A stretch of DNA of 5,758 nt from Bacteroidales bacterium. GTDB lineage: Bacteria > Bacteroidota > Bacteroidia > Bacteroidales > VadinHA17. The DNA lies in the NCBI GenBank assembly GCA_003157055.1, contig PMIG01000373.1, positions 5,250-11,007 of the forward strand. Direction: 5' to 3'. Positions 1 to 5,758 of the stretch are shown piece after piece. The position numbers were made by a program, and so were the translations under genes. Each line of letters opens with the position of its first letter. Positions within the stretch are counted from its first letter, which is position 1. Below the pieces are notes generated by a model. The model made no database searches and was not told the origin of the DNA. It saw only the letters and a list, made by a program, of their open reading frames with translations.

Positions 1-756
1 GTCGGCTATAATGAAATTACCGTTTATATCGAGCTGGTTTATATGCGCTGAATTTCGAAGTGAATAATCCAGGAGCATGGATGGCTTGAACTTGAAATTC
101 TGCGAAAAGGAAATAAGGCCGCCTGCAGAAAAAATCAGGTCATATTCACTGAATGAATGAGAAGCCTGCGTCTTTCCGTTGCCAATATTATTGTAAAACA
201 GGAAGGATGGAACAGAGACTCCTCCGAAAAACCTGTTGCTGAAATAATATACTCCTGCACCTACATTGGGAAGAATATATGGTTTCTCGTTATCTTCAAA
301 TACCGGATCTCCAGCCTGGATGCCTTTAAGAATTGAATAATTGGTAGTCGACCTGTCAAATCCGGTTTTCAGTCCGAACGAGAGTTTCCCCTTTGCCAGC
401 TTTATGTGATATGCATATACAGCATATACACTTTGTGCGGATGTGACTCCGTAATCCATGAACTCGGCCATAAGCCCCAGCGCAACTTTGTCGTTTTTCA
501 AAACTGAATGAAGGGAAACGGTGGTAAGCACCGGCCCATTCGAGATGCCAAGCCACTGGTTCCTCCTCGAGATGGCAACGCATAATGCTTCACGGGACCC
601 GGCATATGCAGGATTTATCATCAGCCCGTTCTGCAGATACTGACTGAAAACAGGATACCCAAGTGTTATCCTTGTCGAATCGGAACCTGACTGTCCGAAG
701 GAAGAACAACAGATAGAAATGATTAATATTATTGAGATATATCCTGTCCTTTTCAT
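1..756 (-). CDS. PorP/SprF family type IX secretion outer-membrane protein (3' end cut by window edge)
   Basis: The frame is open from the ATG at 756-754 to the window edge, giving 252 residues; family members are usually around 300-350 residues, so the C-terminus is missing. Residues 1-21 look like a signal peptide: a KR start, a hydrophobic stretch IIL/II, then SSFG before Q22. Residues 37-56 hold the family hallmark, FSQYLQNGLMINPAYAGSRE, followed by RRNQWLGISNGP (64-75) and the alternating strands expected of an outer-membrane beta-barrel. LPNVGAGVYY (162-171) and FFGGVSVPSF (176-185) also match the family pattern. Known role of the family: PorP/SprF paralogues commonly sit next to large T9SS type B cargo genes and help secrete or anchor that cargo. 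Here the gene starts 9 bp after the large cargo gene stops, so co-transcription is likely. An in-frame TAA at 768-766 rules out any start further upstream. The CC pair at 16-17 is not a good lipobox, so signal peptidase I cleavage is preferred. Confidence 0.93.
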   Translation of the reverse strand, partial: MKRTGYISIILIISICCSSFGQSGSDSTRITLGYPVFSQYLQNGLMINPAYAGSREALCVAISRRNQWLGISNGPVLTTVSLHSVLKNDKVALGLMAEFMDYGVTSAQSVYAVYAYHIKLAKGKLSFGLKTGFDRSTTNYSILKGIQAGDPVFEDNEKPYILPNVGAGVYYFSNRFFGGVSVPSFLFYNNIGNGKTQASHSFSEYDLIFSAGGLISFSQNFKFKPSMLLDYSLRNSAHINQLDINGNFIIAD

Positions 757-765
757 CCTTTGTTT
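757..765 (-). promoter_or_regulatory. Short intergenic junction and translation start region of the PorP/SprF gene
   Basis: Only AAACAAAGG separates the TAA of the adhesin-like gene from the ATG of the PorP/SprF gene. There is no room for a promoter or terminator, so the two genes are almost certainly read from one transcript. AAAGG touches the ATG directly, too close for a normal Shine-Dalgarno site. The A-rich leader is usual for Bacteroidota, and translational coupling from the upstream stop is plausible. Confidence 0.6.
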
Positions 766-3700
766 TTAATGTCTCTTGAGAATTACAAACCCGCTAACTT
801 TAGCAACATGACCTGTTTTTATAGAAGTAACATTGAGCAAATAATAATATGTACCCTCAGGGAGCAAAGCTCCCTTCGAATCTTCCCCGGTCCAGTCTTT
901 CCACACGTTGCCATTCCGGCTTGAAGTCGTAAAGACAAGTGTCCCGGCACCATTTAATATTTTCAGGTCAGCCTCCTGGATAGTAAGATCAAGGCCTGTT
1001 ATTTTCATGGCATCATTTAGACCATTGCCGTCCGGCGATATTCCTTCAGGAATTACCGGGTGTGCTACTGTAAACAGAAGCGTATCTTCGAGATGACAAG
1101 CTCCATTCGCTACACTCCATTTATAAATATTGTTGCCGATGGAAATATTCCTTACATATGTCGAACTTGCCGTGTTGTTCTCAAAATCACCAGTTCCTTC
1201 AACCACGCTCCATAATCCCGATTCGAAAGAGAGAAGCGGATATGCATCAACTTTGGCAATATTATCAAAAGTCATAATATCACCGCCCGGACCAGCATTA
1301 ATTGTATCAATACGGTTATCGAATGTAATTTTAAGGGAATCCTTGCTTGTACAGAGCCAGTTCGTCTCCTTCCAAAGGAACCAGTACGAAACATTCGCTG
1401 TCGTAAATGAGGAGTCAATCTTAACTAAAGTAGTTGGATTTGAAGCATTCCCCGATAAGACCTGTGAAGGGAAACTCCATGCCCCTGTGCCGAAAGTAGG
1501 CACTGCAGCCAACTGACAGACAGGCCCGCATACTTCAACATCCGGCCCGGCATCTGCAACAGGAGTGTGGTAAACATCTGCCTTCCTTGTTCCGGTAAGA
1601 GATGTGGCAACACAACCATTACCATCATTAAGGGAGGCGAATGAATAATTAAATGTTGTCATTGTCCCTATAACTGTAGGAATACGTGAAATAACCTTAT
1701 ATGGAGAGGTAATAGATGATTCAGTAACCTGCAGAGCATTTTCATTGTAAACCACAGTCCAATTTGGAGCTCCTGTAAGAGTAACCCTGAGTTTTACTGT
1801 CCCGCCGCTGCATATTGTCGTATCTGCAGTGGATGTGATTATACCTGTTGGGAGAGAGTACATATCAATATTGACAATGTTTGAGGTATCGATGCAGCAG
1901 TCGTACAAACCTGATTTCGTTATTCGTCTGTACCATGTTTTTGCTGTAAGAGTTGGCGGAGTATAACTCTGCTGGTTGCTGGTTCCCGTTGCTGTGGCCC
2001 ATGTTATGCCATCACTGCTCTGCTGCCATAACCATGTATATATGCCGGTACCGCCGGTTACTGCCACTGAAGTTGTTATAGGCAACGGAACTGTATTATA
2101 GCATATAAAAGATTTGTTTACTGCAATGGTATTGCCTGAAATATGAGGAATAACTATGATTCTCATGCTGTTGCTTGGCGAAGAGCACATTCCTGAACCA
2201 GCCTGCCGCCTGAACCAGGTGGTAACAGTAAGCGCCATCGGCTGATAATCCTGTAAGGTTCCGGAAACAGCAATGGGTGTATAATTGGTTCCATCGGACG
2301 AATCTTCCCACTGGTAAGTATAACTGCCGGGAATATCCGTACCTCCTGTTGGAACTGAACCTATTATCTTATTCGGAATAGCGTTGAAGCAAACAGTGGT
2401 ATCAGGACCTGGACCAGATAAAAACGCAGCAAGATTATTTGCAATAGGTTTATGAACATTGATTATAATCGTATTGCTCTTATCTGTACATTTCGATGAG
2501 TTGACTATTCTCCTGAACCAGGTAGTGTCTGTAAGGGCAGGTGGCAGATATCCTGTTTGTGATGTCCAAGTATTATTCCATGTTCCACCTTTTATGCTGT
2601 CCTGCCACTGATAGAGATAACTTAAATTACCCTGGGTCGGCAAGGAGCCGGAAAGAATGCCAGGTACGCTACCGGAACAAATGGTCTGATCGGCTGCGAT
2701 GGTATTAGTCATTATCTTATGATACCTCGTGAGATGAATGGGTACGCTAACGCTCTTGCAGGTATTACTGGGGCCTGAGTAAACTACTCTCCTGTAAAAC
2801 CTGTTTTCCATTGAAGTAAATTTCGATGTGTCAGGTGAATATGTCGTATTGTTGTTTGTACCCGAAGCAGCCGACCACGATGATGCAAATATACTATCCT
2901 GCCACTCGTAAATATAACTGCCAGATCCATTGCCTGCAGCCGTGGCGCCAAGGATATTGAATAAAGAACCCTGGCATATTATTGAATCGGACCGTATTGT
3001 CACATTACCGGTAATTGAAGGTAAGACGGTTATTGAAATAGCAGTACTGTTATTTACGCACCTGCCTGAGGTTACTTTTCTCTCATAATAAGTAGTTGCC
3101 AGAAGGGAGGCAGGATCGTAATAAGGAAGAGTTGATGCTCCGGGAGCATTGATAGTCCATGTAGCATTATCGTTATTTGAGAACCATTGGTATACATAAT
3201 GTCCGTTCCCGTCCGAGGGACCGGAGTTTAAAGGTCTTATTTCATGTGGGTCCTGGCCAGAGCATATTGTTGTATCGTTTCCAATCAGGTTACCTGTTAT
3301 TGCAGGCTGAACGATCATGTTCACCCATTTGCTGGTATCGGTAAGAAAAGTGATTTCATCGTTTACTATCCTTCTTACCCAGAACGTATTTGCCTCAGTG
3401 GAAACAGGAGTATAGATTTTAGAAGTAGCGCCCGAGATAATTGAAGGAGTGCCTGAAATGCTGTACTTCTTCTGCCAAGTGTATGAATAATTGCCTGAGC
3501 CTCCTACAGGGTCAGTTCCTATTATTGGTGGAGGAACTACATTTGAGCATATTGAATCGGTCTGGTTAAGAGTAACCGATGATTTGATCGAATTGAAAAG
3601 GAATCCGTTTAAAACCGGAATAAAGGTTGCCAGAGTTGCGCCTGCTGTACCAGCTAATGCATCATGCCCTATCCCTGATCTTGTTCCGTATGATCCGCCG

Positions 3701-4986
3701 GTGATTTTCGGTGTAACATTACCCGGAAGTGCAATGCTTATATTCAATCGTCCGCCACCGCCACCGCCACCTTCTCCGAATGTACCGGGGTTATTTCCTC
3801 CTGTACCACCCATTACTGAGAGAAAAAGGATATTTGAAGAGAAAGCTGAAAGGTAAAGTGCAAGAGTTCCTCCCCCTCCTCCTCCACCTGAACCAGCAGA
3901 TGTACCGGCTGCTGCAGGTGGCTCTCCATCTGCCAGTATACTGTATCCGTTACCGTCAAGAGTTTCACAGATGATGATAACTATTCCTCCACCCTTTCCT
4001 CCGGAAGATGTGGAAGGTGATGCCAAACAGGTTGAACCGCCGCCGCCGCCGCCAAGGTACAGGCCACTGGCAGCAAGCAGGGGGTTAGTCGATTTACCTC
4101 CAATCCCTCCATATTCTCTGGTTGTACATGCATTAGCTTCAAGCCCTCCTTTACCACCGGTACCTACGAGCGATCCTCCTCCTCCTCCGGAAAATCTTCC
4201 GCTGCCGCCGCCACCCCCGGTGAAATTAGCACCATATCCTTTTGCATAACCCGGGTATATCGGATTCTGAACCAAACTGCTGAGGTATGCTTTAAAAACC
4301 AGGCTCTCTCCCTTTAGTCCTGAGTTCGTCCAGGAATTGGGGTATGAAAAATTATTCAGACCGCCAGCAGATTCAATGCAGTTGCCTAGCCCAATCACTC
4401 CATCTCCTCCCCTGAAACCCATTCCCTTGGCATTTATGTTTGCATTCAGAGTAAGTTTGGTGCCAATAATAAGTGCAAGTACACCACCTGTCATCTTTGT
4501 GCTGTCCCATGCCGCACAAGTAAGCTCAGAATCAACATTAGCTGCATATTTTGATGGAACTCTTACAAGCTGTACATTGCCATCTACGCTATATGTCTTT
4601 GAAATGTTATTTCTGAATGTAACCTTATTACCGGCTCCTACTGAAAGTACAGTCAGAAATTCATAGGCACCGGTAGTCCCAACAGATGTCTGGTAATCGC
4701 CATAGCTGCTATTTTCAGGAACGAGACATTCGGCTCCTTTCATTTGAATCAGAAGAACAGTGTCGCCAGCAGTGAAGTATGAAAACTGAGTATTATCTGA
4801 AATTGTTACATTGTCAGTTGGAATTGTTATATTATCAGTTCCGAGTCCAATGGCAGTTACCCTACCATATTTATTTATTGTTCCGCCTAACGATGAAACC
4901 TGTGCAAGGAGTGAGCTTTCAAACGCTGAAAGTATCAACATAATCAGTATTATACACATAATATTGCACGACAACTTCCCGGTCAT
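766..4986 (-). CDS. Large secreted multidomain adhesin-like protein with glycine-rich region, Ig-like repeats and T9SS type B C-terminal sorting domain
   Basis: The product is 1406 residues. The start at 4986 is chosen because MTGKLSCNIMCIILIMLIL...LLAQ gives a classic signal peptide (about 1-28); the frame stays open to 5169, but that would overlap the kinase gene and bury the signal. Order of parts: conserved N-terminal region about 30-165, with AGDTVLLIQMKGA and VQLVRVPSKY; glycine-rich region about 167-440; six Ig-like repeats 472-1049, each with a YxW core and mostly a WFRR-like strand before a second Cys; a related module 1050-1141 starting at TADTTICSGG; two modules of the AGPD type 1142-1307; and a C-terminal domain 1310-1406 with SPDGNGLND, a W-x-x-W-x-G core and LPEGTYYYLL. 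Known from the family: this C-terminal domain directs export through the type IX system after Sec translocation. Inferred role: surface adhesin or filament. Ligand and function are not recognisable. No catalytic domain was seen. The PorP/SprF gene directly downstream supports T9SS export. Confidence 0.93.
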   Translation of the reverse strand: MTGKLSCNIMCIILIMLILSAFESSLLAQVSSLGGTINKYGRVTAIGLGTDNITIPTDNVTISDNTQFSYFTAGDTVLLIQMKGAECLVPENSSYGDYQTSVGTTGAYEFLTVLSVGAGNKVTFRNNISKTYSVDGNVQLVRVPSKYAANVDSELTCAAWDSTKMTGGVLALIIGTKLTLNANINAKGMGFRGGDGVIGLGNCIESAGGLNNFSYPNSWTNSGLKGESLVFKAYLSSLVQNPIYPGYAKGYGANFTGGGGGSGRFSGGGGGSLVGTGGKGGLEANACTTREYGGIGGKSTNPLLAASGLYLGGGGGGSTCLASPSTSSGGKGGGIVIIICETLDGNGYSILADGEPPAAAGTSAGSGGGGGGGTLALYLSAFSSNILFLSVMGGTGGNNPGTFGEGGGGGGGRLNISIALPGNVTPKITGGSYGTRSGIGHDALAGTAGATLATFIPVLNGFLFNSIKSSVTLNQTDSICSNVVPPPIIGTDPVGGSGNYSYTWQKKYSISGTPSIISGATSKIYTPVSTEANTFWVRRIVNDEITFLTDTSKWVNMIVQPAITGNLIGNDTTICSGQDPHEIRPLNSGPSDGNGHYVYQWFSNNDNATWTINAPGASTLPYYDPASLLATTYYERKVTSGRCVNNSTAISITVLPSITGNVTIRSDSIICQGSLFNILGATAAGNGSGSYIYEWQDSIFASSWSAASGTNNNTTYSPDTSKFTSMENRFYRRVVYSGPSNTCKSVSVPIHLTRYHKIMTNTIAADQTICSGSVPGILSGSLPTQGNLSYLYQWQDSIKGGTWNNTWTSQTGYLPPALTDTTWFRRIVNSSKCTDKSNTIIINVHKPIANNLAAFLSGPGPDTTVCFNAIPNKIIGSVPTGGTDIPGSYTYQWEDSSDGTNYTPIAVSGTLQDYQPMALTVTTWFRRQAGSGMCSSPSNSMRIIVIPHISGNTIAVNKSFICYNTVPLPITTSVAVTGGTGIYTWLWQQSSDGITWATATGTSNQQSYTPPTLTAKTWYRRITKSGLYDCCIDTSNIVNIDMYSLPTGIITSTADTTICSGGTVKLRVTLTGAPNWTVVYNENALQVTESSITSPYKVISRIPTVIGTMTTFNYSFASLNDGNGCVATSLTGTRKADVYHTPVADAGPDVEVCGPVCQLAAVPTFGTGAWSFPSQVLSGNASNPTTLVKIDSSFTTANVSYWFLWKETNWLCTSKDSLKITFDNRIDTINAGPGGDIMTFDNIAKVDAYPLLSFESGLWSVVEGTGDFENNTASSTYVRNISIGNNIYKWSVANGACHLEDTLLFTVAHPVIPEGISPDGNGLNDAMKITGLDLTIQEADLKILNGAGTLVFTTSSRNGNVWKDWTGEDSKGALLPEGTYYYLLNVTSIKTGHVAKVSGFVILKRH
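769..1059 (-). other. C-terminal T9SS type B (gliding motility-associated, CHU_C-like) sorting domain
   Basis: The last 97 residues (1310-1406) match the family layout: PEGISPDGNGLND at the start, strand DLKILNGAGTLVF, W-K-D-W-T-G-E-D, then ALLPEGTYYYLLNV and a closing strand GFVILKRH. The usual family core is P-N-G-D-G-x-N-D; here it reads P-D-G-N-G-L-N-D, with Asp and Asn exchanged. Proteins with this domain are exported across the outer membrane by the type IX system, typically with a PorP/SprF partner, and one is encoded next door. Confidence 0.92.
1066..1839 (-). repeat. Three further Ig/PKD-like modules of the large protein
   Basis: Residues 1050-1141 start with TADTTICSGG and keep the Cys spacing of the six upstream repeats, but have no YQW or WFRR core; they carry NWTVVY and NYSFASLNDGNGC instead. 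Residues 1142-1225 (DAGPDVEVCG ... GTGAWSFPS) and 1226-1307 (NAGPGGDIMTF ... SGLWSVVEGTGDF) look like a related pair of the AGPD type that is frequent in T9SS cargo. The second of the pair has Phe-type residues where the first has its cysteine. Domain edges are estimates made by eye. Confidence 0.65.
1840..3573 (-). repeat. Six tandem Ig-like repeats within the large protein
   Basis: Residues 472-1049 form six diverged repeats of about 96 residues. A typical unit runs D-T-x-I-C-S-G, then a Gly-rich turn, Y-x-Y-Q-W, a short loop, Y-x-P-x-x-L-T-x-T-T-W-F-R-R, S-G-x-C, and a final strand ending I-x-G-N. The first cysteines are at residues 480, 575, 671, 770, 866 and 962, a spacing of 95-99. Units 2-6 also have a second cysteine 63-72 residues later. 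Modules of this type act as stalks or ligand-binding domains in Bacteroidota surface proteins. The repeats are too diverged to be recent duplications at the DNA level. Confidence 0.85.
3751..3771 (-). repeat. Coding alternating GGT-GGC run (poly-Gly)
   Basis: Three GGT-GGC hexamer units followed by GGA encode seven glycines (residues 406-412) before RLNISIA. The perfect six-base period points to slippage of a hexamer rather than of a single codon. Confidence 0.85.
3868..3888 (-). repeat. Coding GGA-rich run (poly-Gly)
   Basis: Seven glycine codons (GGT, three GGA, GGG, two GGA) encode residues 367-373, just before the third beta-rich unit. The run is mostly GGA, with two interruptions. Confidence 0.8.
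4036..4053 (-). repeat. Coding GGC trinucleotide run (poly-Gly)
   Basis: Five GGC codons in a row followed by GGT encode the six glycines of YLGGGGGGST (residues 312-317). On the plus strand this is a CCG microsatellite. Unit gain or loss by slippage would keep the frame and only change the number of glycines. Confidence 0.85.
4174..4188 (-). repeat. Coding GGA trinucleotide run (poly-Gly)
   Basis: Five identical GGA codons encode the glycines of RFSGGGGGSL (residues 267-271). The neighbouring Gly runs use different codons, so this run seems to have grown on its own. Confidence 0.85.
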
Positions 4987-5006
4987 CAAAAGACTTTTAT
5001 GAACCG

Positions 5007-5036
5007 CTAAGATAACTATTAAATTGAACAATTCAA
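5007..5036 (-). promoter_or_regulatory. Candidate Bacteroidota-type promoter for the adhesin-like gene
   Basis: In the 61-bp gap after the kinase stop, the minus strand reads TTG (5036-5034), 19 bases, then TATCTTAG (5014-5007). The Bacteroidota consensus is roughly TTTG or TTG at -33 and TAnnTTTG at -7, so the -7 element has one mismatch. The putative -33 element sits inside a short inverted repeat, TTGAATTGTTCAA (5036-5024). The start codon lies 20 bases after the -7 element, leaving a short leader. The match is weak and AT-rich DNA gives such matches by chance; read-through from the kinase gene is the alternative. Confidence 0.3.
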
Positions 5037-5047
5037 TGGGCAAATGG

Positions 5048-5758
5048 TCAGTCAGGAACTGCTCCTCCGGGTTTCTCAACAGTGTACTTAAGAGGCAACT
5101 CCATGGAGAATATCGTGCCCTTGTCCGAATCGGATTCAAACCATATTCTGCCATTAGCCTCTTCAACATATTTCTTTACTATGGAGAGTCCTAATCCGGT
5201 TCCGGAAGATTTTGTGGTAAAATTGGGCGTGAACATTTTATTTCTGAGAGCTGATGGTATTCCGCTGCCGTTGTCAGAGACCGATACGAGAACTTTATCT
5301 CTCTCAACTTTCATAATAACATTTATGATACCTTTCCTGCCGGCTGGAATTGCCTGGATACTATTCTTGATCAGATTGGAAAAAATGCCGTTAACATGTT
5401 CCTTGTCGGCATAAATAATTACCTTGCTCTCATCAGGCCATTTAACCCTGAATTCTATATTCTCAGCGTCTTTGAAAAGGTCAAGAGAGGTTTTAATCTG
5501 GTCGGGAAGATTGACCTCTGCAAGGTTTGTCCCGGGTAGTTTTGCAAATGATGAAAAAGCTGTAGCTATAGAAGAAAGATCATCAATGTACTCAACCTGG
5601 CTTTTTGTGAAGGTTTCGATTTTATCCTCGAATCCGGGCGCTTTGTCTTTCCACGATTTGAGTAATTGCTGAACATTCAGCTTCATTGGTGTGAGAGGGT
5701 TTTTTATCTCATGAGCGATCTGTTTGGCCATCTCCCTCCATGCATATTCCCTTTCAGA
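5048..5758 (-). CDS. NtrY-like sensor histidine kinase, C-terminal part (5' end cut by window edge)
   Basis: The visible frame gives 236 residues with no start, so the sensor half lies beyond the window. The first residues, SEREYAWREMAKQIAHEIKN, include the phospho-acceptor His at visible residue 16 in an HEIKNPLTPMKL H-box, the form typical of NtrY-like kinases in Bacteroidota. The ATP-binding domain follows: N-box NLIKNSIQA (128-136), G1 DNGSGI (162-167), F-box MFTPNFTTK (175-183) and G2 GTGLGLSIV (186-194). All key catalytic motifs look intact, so it should autophosphorylate and pass phosphate to a response regulator not seen here. An ATG at 5731 exists, but it falls within the H-box helix and cannot be the true start. 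The gene ends in TGA at 5050-5048. It lies 61 bp upstream of the adhesin-like gene on the same strand; a functional link is possible but unproven. The signal sensed cannot be told from this fragment. Confidence 0.95.
   Translation of the reverse strand, partial: SEREYAWREMAKQIAHEIKNPLTPMKLNVQQLLKSWKDKAPGFEDKIETFTKSQVEYIDDLSSIATAFSSFAKLPGTNLAEVNLPDQIKTSLDLFKDAENIEFRVKWPDESKVIIYADKEHVNGIFSNLIKNSIQAIPAGRKGIINVIMKVERDKVLVSVSDNGSGIPSALRNKMFTPNFTTKSSGTGLGLSIVKKYVEEANGRIWFESDSDKGTIFSMELPLKYTVEKPGGAVPD

Larger units (their letters stand above)
3667..4488 (-). repeat. Coding glycine-rich region with four beta-rich units and five poly-Gly runs
   Basis: This covers about residues 167-440 of the large protein. 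Four units can be lined up by eye: each opens with a glycine pair or run, continues with a hydrophobic strand, then a second strand, and closes with a Gly-containing turn. They begin GGVLALIIGTKLTLNANINA (167), GGGIVIIICETLDGNGYSIL (332), GGGTLALYLSAFSSNILFLS (371) and GGGRLNISIALPGNVTPKIT (410). Between the first and second units lies a long insertion carrying three of the Gly runs. The pattern suggests a stacked beta structure with poly-Gly segments; this is inference, since no fold was computed. Confidence 0.7.

Noticed and set aside
356..583. 75-residue open frame on the minus strand
   Set aside because: It is a shadow frame inside the PorP/SprF gene, whose own frame has a signal peptide and family motifs.
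690..756. Lipoprotein signal in the PorP/SprF protein (CC at residues 16-17)
   Set aside because: The residues before the Cys (I-S-I) do not fit a lipobox, and FG-Q at 20-22 is a better signal peptidase I site, as is usual in this family.
1130..1516. 128-residue open frame on the plus strand, with others at 908-1096, 4337-4666 and 5082-5414
   Set aside because: They lie antisense to domains with clear family features and show no motif or leader of their own.
3751..4218. Possible CRISPR or intergenic repeat array suggested by repeated CCG/CCT blocks
   Set aside because: The blocks are in-frame glycine codons of one gene, with no spacer-repeat structure.
3491..4249. Proline-rich open frames on the plus strand (3491-3856 and 3971-4249)
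   Set aside because: They are the antisense of the poly-Gly runs: glycine GGN codons read backwards give NCC, and in one shifted frame CCN proline. They have no start context and no domain, and they oppose a well-supported gene.
4986..4997. Palindrome AAAAGTCTTTT just before the start of the large gene
   Set aside because: The arms are only five bases of A/T-rich sequence with a single central base, too short for a hairpin and likely by chance.
4987..5169. N-terminal extension of the large protein up to an ATG at 5169
   Set aside because: The extra 61 residues run inside the kinase gene and put the signal peptide in the middle of the protein. The ATG at 4986 gives a clean signal peptide just after the kinase stop.

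Overview
The window reads as part of a Bacteroidota chromosome. The evidence is a large secreted protein ending in a gliding-motility / type IX secretion (T9SS) type B sorting domain, a PorP/SprF-family outer-membrane protein directly after it, AT-rich leaders without strong Shine-Dalgarno sites, and one promoter-like match to the Bacteroidota -33/-7 consensus. The family cannot be fixed from the sequence; base composition is moderate.

All supported genes lie on the minus strand, so the transcription order is from high to low coordinates. (1) 5758-5048: the C-terminal 236 residues of an NtrY-like sensor histidine kinase, cut by the window edge. (2) 5047-4987: a 61-bp gap with a weak promoter candidate. 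(3) 4986-766: one 1406-residue exported multidomain protein. In order it has a signal peptide, a conserved N-terminal region of no assigned function, a glycine-rich region with four beta-rich units and five poly-Gly runs, six ~96-residue Ig-like repeats, three further Ig/PKD-like modules, and a C-terminal T9SS type B (CHU_C-like) sorting domain. (4) 765-757: a 9-bp gap. (5) 756-1: the first 252 residues of a PorP/SprF protein, cut by the other window edge.

Genes 3 and 5 form a recognisable cargo-partner pair, as in sprB/sprF of Flavobacterium johnsoniae, where the PorP-like protein is needed to deliver the large adhesin to the surface. The inferred product is a cell-surface or secreted adhesin-like filament and its dedicated outer-membrane partner. 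The kinase may be a separate transcription unit, and nothing here shows that it regulates the pair.

No RNA genes, insertion sequences, CRISPR arrays, attachment sites or convincing terminators were seen. The most noteworthy features are the internal architecture of the large protein, its codon-homogeneous glycine runs, and the very regular cysteine spacing. None of this amounts to clear proof of a wholly new system.
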